The notes: generated from the sequence alone by a model not told the origin. 44,830 nucleotides of DNA from a bacterium (GCA_023512255.1 JAILZY010000022.1:1-44830); one strand, 5' to 3'. Counted from the stretch's first letter, positions 1 through 8,174 are shown. Program-made: numbers and translations.

Positions 1-74
1 ATACTATTGTCTTTTACCTCAATACCCTTACCCTGCGGCTTATCTCCTCCTCCTAATTTAAACATGGGGAACAT
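1..74 (-). CDS. Partial ORF running off the left edge
   Basis: On the minus strand an ATG at 74-72 (a second one at 65-63) opens a frame reading MFPMFKLGGGDKPQGK and continuing off the window. The composition looks coding and the same 24 codons occur outward-facing at the right edge. The frame is also open upstream to an ATG at 308-306, but the left and right copies diverge just before the ATG at 74, which favours a start at 74 or 65. A weak purine-rich AAAGGGAG lies upstream. I do not recognise the family; a multi-copy gene such as one in a mobile element is possible but unproven. Confidence 0.4.
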   Translation of the reverse strand, partial: MFPMFKLGGGDKPQGKGIEVKDNS

Positions 75-77
75 CTG
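3..77. repeat. Terminal inverted repeat, left copy (75 bp)
   Basis: These 75 bases are the exact reverse complement of 44756-44830. Identity stops at once inside the window (base 78 does not match 44755), so the repeat boundary is sharp. It includes ATG codons and an open frame reading outward. This fits a contig that ends in a multi-copy sequence at both sides, or a genuine long-distance inverted repeat. Confidence 0.95.
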
Positions 78-657
78 GTTTTTTCTTTTTCTCCCTTTAT
101 TCAGCAGAATTTCTCTTTGTCTAGCAGAACAGAAACCCGTAAGGATTAGGAAACTTTTTCGTCTATATAATAAATGATAGGTCTGACCAATTGGGGAGCA
201 GACTGCAAATAAGCCTGAGTGAGCCTGGAGCCTATGATGTCTATATTCTCCTCGATATCTGCTCAAGCGGATGATATTCCGCTCAATTCCCGAGGTTTTA
301 TCCCGCATCTTTTATACCCTAATACTGCAAGAGAATCTTGTGAATATTCCCTCTCTAACCGCTGCTTTCAATCTGTTAACAGATACTCCTGATTCAGTAT
401 TCAAAAGCTTTTCAGCTCCTCAAAAAGCTCCAGCCCAAAGATCGCCTTTCATTTCATTAAGGTACAATACAGGCGATAGCCAGGTGATCAGGGTAGGATA
501 TTCTCATATCCTAATTGTTTTTTTCAGAAGGGGGGTGTCAAGTGATCGAAAATTTTTAATTTTTATCCCAAATTTTCGCTGAAAGAAAAGATGCTCGCCT
601 AAAAAGTGTGAGTATCAATACTGATCAAACAACAAACTAGGTCAAGGAGGCAAGCAC
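78..657. other. Intergenic region without a convincing gene
   Basis: About 580 bases, pyrimidine-rich at the left. A 103-codon plus-strand frame at 271-582 lacks a ribosome binding site and protein-like composition. Small hairpins are visible: AGCGGA/TCCGCT near 264-281 and a G-U-containing stem near 589-616 just upstream of the next gene. No clear promoter consensus was found. Confidence 0.5.
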
Positions 658-1629
658 ATGAAACACACCAATAATAACAAAGAATCTATTTCAAAACGAT
701 TAGCAACTATTCTTTCTTTATCGCTGTCTTTAGCAGCCATGATTTTCTTCTCCTGCTTTCTTTCGGCCTCGGCCCATGGCGGCGGTGGCGGCGGCATGAT
801 AACTGGTGCAGGCTTTAGCATGGGTGGAATGAGCAGCATGGGCTATGGTCTGATGGGTGCTGGCTATGGGGTAGGAGGGCTTGGGCTTCCCATGTCTGGC
901 TACAGCCCTGCTGGCTATAACTTTGGCGGCTATAACCTTGGCACCTCCCTAATGGGCAACATGATGGGCGGTATGATGGGCAACATGATAGGCGGCATGA
1001 TGAACTATGGTTATGGTTACGGTATGGCTGGCTACAATCCATGGTATAATACTGTAACCACACCGATTGTTTCCACTACACCGACTGTTCCTGCCACAAC
1101 CACAAATACCGCAGCCATGTTCGGTGGATGGGGCTCAGGATACGGGCCAGGATATGGTGGCTGGGGAATCGCCTCGGTAATGCCCGTCTGGGGCCAAAAC
1201 AATATGTTTGGCAATACCTATGGTAACATGCTTGGGATGACTCCACTGAGCCAGCCAGCAGCAGGCAGCTCCGCCATGAATTATTATGGCAATTATGGCC
1301 TGAATAGTTACGGTATGGGGAGCAGCGGCATGGGGGGGCAGGAGGCCGAGATCTACCGCCATGATCAGGGACACATGGTAAGCATGGGACACGTGATGGG
1401 CTGGGGAATCAATCAACCGACAGTTACCGCTGTCGAGACTACTCCCACCTCTCCTTCTCTGCAGCCGACAAATTACGTAAGCACTGGAACTAATCCAATG
1501 CCCTATGCCAATGCTATAACCGATACAGGAGTTGCAGGCTTTATGAGCGGCTTAGGCACCCAAGCCCCAACCTTTCTCCCTTACGGCCCGATGAATCAAT
1601 ACGGCTTTACCTACGGCAACCCCTGGTGA
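658..1629 (+). CDS. Secreted Gly/Met/Tyr-rich low-complexity protein
   Basis: The 323-residue product starts at an ATG preceded by a strong AAGGAGG. Residues 1-39 form a signal peptide: a Lys/Arg-containing N-terminus, a hydrophobic core near 18-36 and an ASA cleavage motif before HGGGGGG. The mature part is low complexity, rich in GYG, MGG and GGM units with one Thr/Val/Pro stretch near 135-150. No enzymatic motif and almost no Cys are visible. It is probably exported and structural or adhesive, but the function is unknown. It lies 34 bases upstream of another secreted Tyr-Gly-rich gene on the same strand, so the two are probably cotranscribed. Confidence 0.75.
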   Translation: MKHTNNNKESISKRLATILSLSLSLAAMIFFSCFLSASAHGGGGGGMITGAGFSMGGMSSMGYGLMGAGYGVGGLGLPMSGYSPAGYNFGGYNLGTSLMGNMMGGMMGNMIGGMMNYGYGYGMAGYNPWYNTVTTPIVSTTPTVPATTTNTAAMFGGWGSGYGPGYGGWGIASVMPVWGQNNMFGNTYGNMLGMTPLSQPAAGSSAMNYYGNYGLNSYGMGSSGMGGQEAEIYRHDQGHMVSMGHVMGWGINQPTVTAVETTPTSPSLQPTNYVSTGTNPMPYANAITDTGVAGFMSGLGTQAPTFLPYGPMNQYGFTYGNPW

Positions 1630-1663
1630 GGTGCTAAAAACCCTTAAGTGAGGTACTAAGTTT

Positions 1664-2806
1664 ATGAAAACTAACCTAAGAACCCGATTTTTCTTTTCAA
1701 TCACTATCCTGGTAAGTATAATCCTAATGCTTGCCCTTATCCCTTCCTCCCTCCTGGCTGCTACTGTCGGCAGGTTGATGATCAATGAAAAGAATTGCCC
1801 GATCAATGGAAACCAGATAACCTTCACGGTCTCTATCAGCAACGCCCCACGCCGCTTAACTAGTATGGGCTTCAAGATTATCTTCGATGAGAGCATCCTT
1901 GAATATGTTGGCTATACTAGGGGAAATCTAACCAGTGGATTTACCCTATTTGATGTTCATAGGTTTCAAAGCAACACCCTTCAGATTGGCGGATTAGACA
2001 CAGGAGCTGGAATAGCGCAAGGGGCGAGCGGAGTGGTGGTAGAGTTGACCTTTATCCTCCACAAGTGCGAATCCACCACCTTGGAGCTCAGCGACCTGGT
2101 CGATGATCTTGAAGGCAGTGGCTGGCAAACCACGGATGGAAAGCTTACTCCTCTTGCCCCCTCAAATCCCCAAGGGCAGCAGGCTGGTCCAGCAGGACAG
2201 CCGCAGGCTGGCACTGGCAGCAGCTCTTCTGTCCCGCCATCTGGCTATGGTCCCCAAGCTGGCTATGTATACGGATGGCCAACAGCCGGGATCACCCCTG
2301 GCTATGGCCCAGCGATCAACCCAACCTACGGCACCACAGTCAATCCCACCTATGGCGCTCCAGTCAGTGCTGGCTATGGCCCGACAGCTAATCTTGGCTA
2401 TTGGACAATGATCACCCCTGGCTATAGCTCTCCAACTGCATCCGGATACGGCTTCTCGACTGGCTATGGTTCTCCCTCAGGCTATGGTTTCAGCGCTCCA
2501 GCAAGTTATGGATTCTCCACACCGATAAGCTACGGGCTTGGCTCTGTCCTAAGTTATGGTCTTGCCAGTTCATTGAATTATGCTTCTTTTAGCCCCTGGC
2601 TTTCTGGCTTTGCCTCTTCTCTTGGCTATGGATTCTCAAGCCCCACAGGCTATGGATTCCCCTCCGCAGGATATGGTCTTAGCGGCTTTGGCCTTGGCTC
2701 TCCCTTCGGCTACGGTACTACTTCTCCCTTGACAGGCTCTTTACCGGCAATGTCCGGCCAAACCGGACTCTGGTCATCGTATTTCCCGACTGCCTGGTCG
2801 TATTAA
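1664..2806 (+). CDS. Secreted protein: cohesin-like domain plus Tyr-Gly-rich tail
   Basis: The 380-residue product has a signal peptide (hydrophobic about 9-32, ending SSLLAA). Residues 33-165 resemble a cohesin-type beta-sandwich: a segment like VSISNAPRRLTSMGFKIIFD, then ESILEYVGYTRG, and later GVVVELTF, which follow the spacing of cohesin strands. A Gln/Pro/Gly linker (about 166-190) leads into some 190 residues of SGYG, TYG and GYGF units. The tail matches the style of the preceding gene, suggesting both are surface or extracellular-matrix proteins. Cohesins normally bind dockerins; no dockerin is seen in the window. The cohesin assignment is by pattern only. Confidence 0.7.
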   Translation: MKTNLRTRFFFSITILVSIILMLALIPSSLLAATVGRLMINEKNCPINGNQITFTVSISNAPRRLTSMGFKIIFDESILEYVGYTRGNLTSGFTLFDVHRFQSNTLQIGGLDTGAGIAQGASGVVVELTFILHKCESTTLELSDLVDDLEGSGWQTTDGKLTPLAPSNPQGQQAGPAGQPQAGTGSSSSVPPSGYGPQAGYVYGWPTAGITPGYGPAINPTYGTTVNPTYGAPVSAGYGPTANLGYWTMITPGYSSPTASGYGFSTGYGSPSGYGFSAPASYGFSTPISYGLGSVLSYGLASSLNYASFSPWLSGFASSLGYGFSSPTGYGFPSAGYGLSGFGLGSPFGYGTTSPLTGSLPAMSGQTGLWSSYFPTAWSY

Positions 2807-2925
2807 ATACTCTTCTCTTACCTTCCCTCCCCTGCAACCATTACCTTTCGTGGAAGGAAGAAGATGTATTTATTCCGGCTCTTATGGCCAGCGCAGCCAC
2901 TCTTACCTTATTGGGGGGAGACCCT

Positions 2926-2973
2926 GGAGAGAGGAGAAGGAGAATGCCTCAAGACTCCTTCTCCCTTCTCTCC
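2926..2973. terminator. Hairpin between convergent genes
   Basis: A 17-bp arm at 2926-2942 pairs with 2955-2973 with a two-base bulge, enclosing a 12-base loop. It lies between the plus-strand secreted protein gene and the 3' end of the minus-strand radical SAM gene. No T tract follows on either strand, so termination is likely but not certain. Confidence 0.5.
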
Positions 2974-2986
2974 ACCTTGTCAGCCT

Positions 2987-4411
2987 TTAAATTCCAGCTC
3001 CTAGCTGAGTATATTGCCGAAAGACCACCTTTGGTGATACCTTGGCCTGCACTTGCCGCTCCCAGGCTTCCAGCTCAGAGCGGCTAAGCGGCGTGTAGGG
3101 CCTAAGCCAATAGGGTGTGTTGGGCTTTGGGGTCATGCGGGAAAAAAAGACCCGATCAGGGCAGCTTTGATTGAGAAATTCTACCGTGCCAGCCAAATGT
3201 TCCTCATACATCTGCCGACCACCATAGCCAGAGATGATCATACAGGCTAATTCTAAACCTGCCTCGCGGATCATCCTGGCGGCGATCAGCGACTGCCTCT
3301 GGTTGACCCCTTTATTCATATCCTGCAATATGCGATCGCTCCCAGATTCTATGCCTAGATAGATTCTGCAAAGCCCACTCTGCCTAAGCCGCCGCAGGTC
3401 AGCCACGGATTTCCCCTCGATCTTTCTTCCATCTCCTGTGATACTCAATACGCTGGAAAAAGCGCTCAGGCGGGGAATTTCAGGAAATTTTTGGCGCAAA
3501 AACTTGATAAGCACCTCAATCGTTTTAGGCGAAGCAGCCAAAGCATCCCCCTCAGCTAAGAAAAGCTCATACCCACTCTTTACCCTCCCATCGAGCCAGT
3601 CCAATTTCCTCTGGGCATAGAGCAGGACCTCGTCCGGGGAAAAAAGACGAGAAGGCCGATCGAGAAAGGTATCACAAAAGCTGCACGGACCATACACAGA
3701 TCGCTTTATGCATCCCTGCATGACTGGGAAACAAAGCCGGGGGTCGGCAAAGGGGGGAAGGACCAAGGATAGGTCAAAAATAAAATCCTGAGCCTTCTGC
3801 CGCTCTGCTTCAAGGGCTTGAAAATCAAAGGCAAGAGCATCGCGGATCAGGTCTAAAAGCTTTGGCCTACAGTCAATTCTACAATCCAGGATTGTTCGGT
3901 GAGCTCGCCTGAGTATGGTATAGGCAGAGTCTGTCAGGCTTCTAATCGATATATCTGCCGAGGATATATCCGCCGAGCTGGGGAGAAAAGGAAAATCGTC
4001 CGCCCAGAAAATAGCCCCCATTTCTCTTTCTCTATCCCCTGGCTGCGGATAAGACCACCTTCCCCAAAAATCCCGCTCAAGAAGCAGGTGTGATACCCGC
4101 TGCTCCCTCATTCTGGGCGTAGTAAAGCGGATATAGCTCAGGCGACCATAATCGAAGGCAAAGCGATATTCACAGCCAGAGGGGCAGAGGGTAGAAAGGA
4201 TGAGCCTGCCTTCAGTATGGGCGGCAGTGAGGGCCCAAGTTAGGGACTCATCGGTAGTAAAGCGAATACTATAATCATCAAGCATGAACCATCGAGCATA
4301 AATCGAGCATAAAATTCTATGCCAGCAATCATTGAGGAGATGAGGCCAATTAACAGCCTCAGCAAGCCAGCCTCTACAAGGCTCCTTTGGGCGGCGGAAG
4401 AAGCTTTTCAA
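2987..4411 (-). CDS. Radical SAM superfamily protein
   Basis: The 474-residue frame has a cysteine motif at C234, C243 and C246 (GCIKRSVYGPCSFC). The outer spacing is eight residues rather than the classical three, as in some YgiQ/COG1032-like radical SAM enzymes with extended loops. Downstream, an EGDALAASP segment and a YLGIESGSDRIL segment (about 370-380) match the SAM-binding barrel, with GIESGSD strongly typical. The N-terminal 200 residues are not recognised. The start is uncertain: the frame opens with TTG at 4411 and overlaps the upstream gene by 38 bases, while an ATG at 4285 before LDDYSIRFTTDE is the main alternative; neither has a good Shine-Dalgarno site. The substrate is unknown. 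Confidence 0.75.
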   Translation of the reverse strand: MKSFFRRPKEPCRGWLAEAVNWPHLLNDCWHRILCSIYARWFMLDDYSIRFTTDESLTWALTAAHTEGRLILSTLCPSGCEYRFAFDYGRLSYIRFTTPRMREQRVSHLLLERDFWGRWSYPQPGDREREMGAIFWADDFPFLPSSADISSADISIRSLTDSAYTILRRAHRTILDCRIDCRPKLLDLIRDALAFDFQALEAERQKAQDFIFDLSLVLPPFADPRLCFPVMQGCIKRSVYGPCSFCDTFLDRPSRLFSPDEVLLYAQRKLDWLDGRVKSGYELFLAEGDALAASPKTIEVLIKFLRQKFPEIPRLSAFSSVLSITGDGRKIEGKSVADLRRLRQSGLCRIYLGIESGSDRILQDMNKGVNQRQSLIAARMIREAGLELACMIISGYGGRQMYEEHLAGTVEFLNQSCPDRVFFSRMTPKPNTPYWLRPYTPLSRSELEAWERQVQAKVSPKVVFRQYTQLGAGI

Positions 4412-4913
4412 TCAGGCTCTTTAAAAAGCTTATTTCATCTTTCTGAGTTTCCAGTGAGGTTTCCATCCTCGTCTGCCTCTTTTGCATCTGCCACTGCATC
4501 CTGATTACAAAACCCAACATAGCCAAAACAAGAGAAATAAAAAGCCCCATCATCCAGGTAATAATAGCAAACCTACTATTCATATCGGCCCGCAGATCAT
4601 CAAACCGCTTATCTACGGCTTCAAACCTCTTATCCACAGCTTCAAATCGCTTATCTATAGCTTCAAATCGCTTATCTACGGCTTCAAATCGCTTATCCAC
4701 AGCTTCAAACCGAGCGATCATCTCTGAGCGCAAATCATCAACCCGACTCTCTAGCCTCTTTTGCCCCTCCTCAAGCCTAGAGAGCCTCTCTACGATCTCT
4801 CTGTCCGAAATCCGAGGGGCAACCTCTACCGCCAGACAAGGAGATAGTACGCAAAAAATGAATAGCCCTAAAACAAAAATATTAAAAATTATATTGCCAA
4901 TCATCCTTTTCAT
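4374..4913 (-). CDS. Coiled-coil membrane protein with FEAVDKR heptads
   Basis: The 179-residue product has an N-terminal hydrophobic segment (about 5-28, signal peptide or membrane anchor), a long charged helix (about 35-113) and a second membrane segment (about 114-137), followed by a charged tail and LLPPPKG. Residues 69-103 are five consecutive heptads of FEAVDKR (one FEAIDKR), giving a regular coiled coil. Similar small coiled-coil/membrane proteins with repeating FExVDKR units are common in environmental bacterial genomes and have no assigned role. Its 3' end overlaps the radical SAM frame, so the two may be translationally linked. Confidence 0.75.
   Translation of the reverse strand: MKRMIGNIIFNIFVLGLFIFCVLSPCLAVEVAPRISDREIVERLSRLEEGQKRLESRVDDLRSEMIARFEAVDKRFEAVDKRFEAIDKRFEAVDKRFEAVDKRFDDLRADMNSRFAIITWMMGLFISLVLAMLGFVIRMQWQMQKRQTRMETSLETQKDEISFLKSLIEKLLPPPKGAL
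4605..4709 (-). repeat. Five tandem 21-bp coding repeats
   Basis: Five head-to-tail 21-base units encode the FEAVDKR heptads of the overlapping gene. Units differ at a few synonymous sites and one Val-to-Ile change. The array could expand or contract by slippage without breaking the reading frame. Confidence 0.9.
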
Positions 4914-4997
4914 GTATTTTAATTTACCCTGTACTTATGGGTACTGTCAAGACACAAAAAATTCTCTCCCTTGAAAACCCTTGAGACTCGAAAATAG

Positions 4998-5891
4998 TTA
5001 TGCCGGCAAAAATAAGGAGATGCTGTGGGGAATAATGGTGCAGGTCAAGGGGGTATAGCCGAAAAAGTCCCCGTCTAGCTCAACTGGAATCGGCCTTGGT
5101 GCCTTGATCAGATCGATCTTTTTCCCCCGGCAGTAAACTACATCGGAGAAGATCGAAGGCCGGCGCCAAAGGGCCCCCATCAGATAACGAAGGTAATCCC
5201 GCCTACTGTTTCCAGAAAAAACACAGATATCTAGCCAGCCATCATCCGGCCTGGCCCGGTGAGTGATAGAAAAAAAGCCTCCATAGTTTCTAATGTTGCC
5301 TATGACGGCCGTGGTCGCCGGAGGAGTGATTATCCGATCATCAATCCTCAGGGTAAAGGGGCTGTAGTGATAATGCTTGAGAGCGTTCCACAGGGGAATA
5401 AGATATGAGGAGAGGTGGATTGGCCCACTCCGGCTCCGTCGCATAATTCGGGTAACCTCAGCATCCAGGCCAAGGCTAGCGACCATTAAAAATCGACGAG
5501 TTACCATCTGGCCGCAAATCTGCCCAGCATCGAGAAGCCTGACCCTTGCTGATCGAATTATGGAAAGAAAAGCGGCTGGGTTTCGAGGCAGATGAAATTC
5601 TCTGGCCAGTATATTGGCCGTACCTACAGGAAAAACAGCTAGTGGAATGTCGCGGCCAGCCAGTCCGTTTATGACCTCATTGACCGTCCCATCTCCTCCC
5701 ACCACGATCAAAGGGATCTGGCTTTGTCTAGCTTCCTTTTCTGCATCCTGAGGTTGGCGGGTGATAAAGATCTCAACCGCTATTCCCTCCTGGAGCAATA
5801 ATCTGGCTAGACGTCTGCCTTCCTTCAAGCCGCGACCTGCTCCAGAGATGGGATTGATGATCATCTTAAACTGCCGAAAAGGCTCTAACAT
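4998..5891 (-). CDS. Diacylglycerol kinase family lipid kinase
   Basis: The 297-residue product matches the DagK/YegS/sphingosine kinase family in length and motifs. An N-terminal strand KMIINPISGAG leads to the nucleotide-binding motif VVGGDGTVNEVINGL (GGDGT at 65-69), then LAVFPVGTANILAREF and GLDAEVTR. These enzymes phosphorylate membrane diacylglycerol or related lipids, using a DAGK catalytic domain and a C-terminal beta-sandwich domain. The start is the ATG at 5891; an internal ATG at residue 10 is possible, and neither has a strong ribosome binding site. The exact lipid substrate cannot be told from sequence. Confidence 0.88.
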   Translation of the reverse strand: MLEPFRQFKMIINPISGAGRGLKEGRRLARLLLQEGIAVEIFITRQPQDAEKEARQSQIPLIVVGGDGTVNEVINGLAGRDIPLAVFPVGTANILAREFHLPRNPAAFLSIIRSARVRLLDAGQICGQMVTRRFLMVASLGLDAEVTRIMRRSRSGPIHLSSYLIPLWNALKHYHYSPFTLRIDDRIITPPATTAVIGNIRNYGGFFSITHRARPDDGWLDICVFSGNSRRDYLRYLMGALWRRPSIFSDVVYCRGKKIDLIKAPRPIPVELDGDFFGYTPLTCTIIPHSISLFLPA

Positions 5892-5916
5892 AGGGAAATT
5901 GACACTAGGTTGGTTT

Positions 5917-5954
5917 AACTACACTTTCGCGGAAATCTCTCCATGCCTTGAAAT
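5917..5954 (+). repeat. Dispersed intergenic repeat, copy 1
   Basis: This 38-base segment beginning AACTACACTTTCGC resembles 44718-44755 in the same orientation, with about 31 of 38 positions identical. Both copies are intergenic. Confidence 0.6.
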
Positions 5955-6350
5955 TCTTGAAAGTTACCTCATCTAATAGCAAATCCAGTAAAATTAACAG
6001 GTCTTTTCGCTAATAAAGTGCGCAAGCTGCGGCCACACAAGGTCCGCACCTATAGTGCTTCAACTTTGGTTTTTCCAGGCATGATTTTTGATTCGCTCTT
6101 ATATATCAGACACCATAAACCCTCAAAGTATATCAGAACAACCATAAACCCTCGAAGGGGCTTAGCTCTTATTAGGGTTATGTCTCTTAATGGTAGCTAA
6201 TAAATAAGAGCGTTTTGATTAGCTATTTTGGCGAAAATTTATGGTTTATTTCAATATTGTATTCAGCTTACCATAAAAATATGTTAATTGACGTGGTTAT
6301 CAATATTCATGCCAATCAAAACCTAACTTGAACGAGTATACAATTGATAG

Positions 6351-6404
6351 CGTAATTGATCCGCTGCGCGCACTTGTGTTACGCACTTAGCGAAAGAACC
6401 ATTA
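6351..6404 (+). repeat. Dispersed intergenic repeat, copy 1 (TAGCGAAAGAACCATTA)
   Basis: This segment aligns with 8358-8397: both run from GTAATTG through a GATC-like core to TAGCGAAAGAACCATTA. The last 22 bases match with one difference; the first copy has about 13 extra bases in the middle. A related GCACTTAGCGA core recurs inverted near 8090-8101. Confidence 0.65.
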
Positions 6405-6559
6405 AGGGTTTAAAGAACCATTTAAGGGTTCGGAGAAAAAGTGCCGAAGAAAAAGTACCAAAGTATATAGGATTATAAGATAAATGCAAAGTATATACCA
6501 AATATATACAAAAGTATAGACAAAATTTATACAAAGGCTTGTGGCCGCTCTCCGCTCAC

Positions 6560-7093
6560 TCAATGGCAATACCTTTTCCAAGACGGACCGCAGATATCGA
6601 GTGAGCATTGTTCGCACTCATGCTGATTTTTTCTCTGCCGAATCATCTGCTGAATGGTATGAAAAAGGTACTGAAGCAGTGGATACTCAGTGTGCGCTTT
6701 GATCGAGTCCCGTAAATCTAAGGGAATAGATTGGATCATCGGGTGAATTCCCCGCTCAGTACGAAGATCTGGGGATAAGAAGGCCAGAATGGGGTGAAAA
6801 TCCCTGATTAGAGCCTCAAGAATCTCTTTCCAGCCTATATTTTGCTCCTGGCAAAGGCAAGCTATATAGAAGGGAGTTGTGGCAATCAGGGTGCAGTCGG
6901 CCAGTCGACTTCCAGCAATCATTTGATCTTTCAAAGATTTTTGTTCTTGTTCCTCTTCTGACTGGACTGGTCTTAAGGTCTCAAAACCAAAATCGCGGGC
7001 AATTTTTTCAATAAGTCGAATAAACGGCTCATCCTCCGGGCAAAGGCTCCAGCTAATAAAGGCTCTGGGCTCAAAAGCGAATGGTGGCTTCAT
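6560..7093 (-). CDS. Hypothetical protein with TIR-like N-terminal region
   Basis: The 177-residue product starts at an ATG with AAGGGG eight bases upstream. The opening AFISWSLCPEDEPFIRLIEK, followed by IARDFGFETL and later DQMIAGSRLADCTLIATTPF, follows the strand-helix-strand pattern of TIR or TIR-like (toll/STIR) domains: an FISWS strand, a helix with acidic residues, and an I..sR.aD..L..T segment. The expected catalytic Glu region (GWKEILEAL, 87-95) is only partly similar, so NADase activity is not claimed. The C-terminal 40 residues are rich in His, Cys, Gln and Arg. It follows the shortened dehydrogenase-like gene on the same strand, 117 bases apart. Confidence 0.5.
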   Translation of the reverse strand: MKPPFAFEPRAFISWSLCPEDEPFIRLIEKIARDFGFETLRPVQSEEEQEQKSLKDQMIAGSRLADCTLIATTPFYIACLCQEQNIGWKEILEALIRDFHPILAFLSPDLRTERGIHPMIQSIPLDLRDSIKAHTEYPLLQYLFHTIQQMIRQRKNQHECEQCSLDICGPSWKRYCH

Positions 7094-7210
7094 GGTCTGT
7101 CCCCTTCTGTAAGTTTTAGCCCCGCGGTTAATACATGCCTATTTTCTGGTGTCTTCTTATTCTATCGGCAACTTGCTGCTCATTCCCATCCTGATGAAAA
7201 TAATTTTCTC

Positions 7211-7789
7211 CTATCGCACTCTGACTAGCTCTTTTTTCATAATCGCGGCCAATTCTCTGATAAGGGAAAGAGTCTCTTCAGAAGTCTGCTCTGTGCAGGC
7301 TACCTCGATTAGAGGCGTTCGGTAAGCTGGATTAAAGAAATTCACCCCTACTACCCGCTCTGGATAAGAGGTTTTTAAAGCTATCTCATCGATAGCTACC
7401 GTATTGGTAGCCACAAGAACCGTAGAAGGTGTACACAGGTGCCCAAGGGAGTTGAAGAGTTTCTTTTTCATGTTCACGCTCTGAATCAAGGCCTCAATGA
7501 CAAGATCAGATTCAGCTATAAGACTCAACTCGGTGGTAATATAGATATTACAGACAATCCGCTCCCTCTCCTCCTGACTGAGAGAAGAGGGTTGAAAATC
7601 ATGCTGAAGGGTGGCCTCGATTTTCCTCTGTACCTTTCGCTCTTCCTGCCGGGTCCATAAAATAACTGGCAAATCAGCCTGGGCCAGGGCAATAGCTATT
7701 CCCCGGCCCACGGTTCCACCTCCCAGCACTGCAAGCTGATTTATGCTGGATGCCCCTCCATCCACTCTGTGCTTCGACCGCAGAATCAT
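7211..7789 (-). CDS. Short 3-hydroxyacyl-CoA dehydrogenase-like protein
   Basis: The 192-residue product is the NAD-binding half of the 3-hydroxyacyl-CoA dehydrogenase family: AVLGGGTVGRGIAIALAQAD (GxGxxG at 23-28), SDLVIEAL and TNTVAIDEIA. Two things are odd. The family's catalytic His in the HFFNP motif is Asn here (GVNFFNP, N150), while the partner Glu is kept (LIEV, E162). The protein also stops at KKELVRVR, where family members continue into a DSPGFxxNR segment and an all-helical dimerisation domain of about 100 residues. No continuation was found in other frames downstream. It may be a decayed gene or a repurposed NAD-binding protein. The ATG at 7789 has GGAGGTAGGAG upstream, at a rather long spacing. 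Confidence 0.75.
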   Translation of the reverse strand: MILRSKHRVDGGASSINQLAVLGGGTVGRGIAIALAQADLPVILWTRQEERKVQRKIEATLQHDFQPSSLSQEERERIVCNIYITTELSLIAESDLVIEALIQSVNMKKKLFNSLGHLCTPSTVLVATNTVAIDEIALKTSYPERVVGVNFFNPAYRTPLIEVACTEQTSEETLSLIRELAAIMKKELVRVR

Positions 7790-7890
7790 ATGAATATGTA
7801 AACTCCTACCTCCCAGGTTGTATCATCTATCTGTCGGCTCTAAACAACTCCCAGTTTGAGTTTTCAGTCAGTATCGACCTTTTTTCTTAG

Positions 7891-7932
7891 GTCAGCCATC
7901 TGGTGAAATAAGTCGGCCATCTGGTGAAATAA
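7891..7932 (+). repeat. Tandem 21-bp duplication
   Basis: GTCAGCCATCTGGTGAAATA plus one A (7891-7911) is followed directly by a copy with one substitution (7912-7932). Confidence 0.9.
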
Positions 7933-8174
7933 TCTTTAAGAGAGAGCATAGCTTTGAGTTAGATTGAATAAGATTTTCAGCAATGCCAAATAAAAATAAT
8001 ATAGTGATATAGATAGGAGATAGGACGATTTTTATGGACAATCGGCCGCAATTTCAGTAAACTATTAAAATAGCAAATTAAGTGGCCCTCTCGCTAAGTG
8101 CGTTTCACTACTGACACTTTTATCATCATTCCCGCGAAAGTGCTAATCCATATATAGTTGCAGCAACCCTCTGG

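Larger units (their letters stand above)
5892..6559. other. Repeat-rich intergenic region
   Basis: About 670 bases without a convincing gene. The region contains a near-direct repeat of about 25 bases (roughly 6103-6127 and 6129-6156, both carrying ACCATAAACCCTC), a duplicated AAGAACCATTTAAGGGTT-like unit near 6395-6430, an AT-rich tract at 6450-6540, and segments related to repeats elsewhere in the window (5917-5954 and 6351-6404). A 71-codon minus-strand frame at 6402-6617 is hydrophobic, overlaps the next gene and is probably spurious. Confidence 0.6.

Noticed and set aside
271-582. 103-codon plus-strand frame
   Set aside because: No ribosome binding site, unlikely composition, and no recognisable motif; it overlaps an opposite open frame from the left edge.
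6402-6617. 71-codon minus-strand hydrophobic frame
   Set aside because: Overlaps the TIR-like gene, derives from an AT-rich repeat tract, and lacks protein-like sequence in its first half.
7891-7932. CRISPR-like repeat arrays
   Set aside because: Repeats here and in other spacers occur only twice in tandem without spacers, and no cas genes are present.
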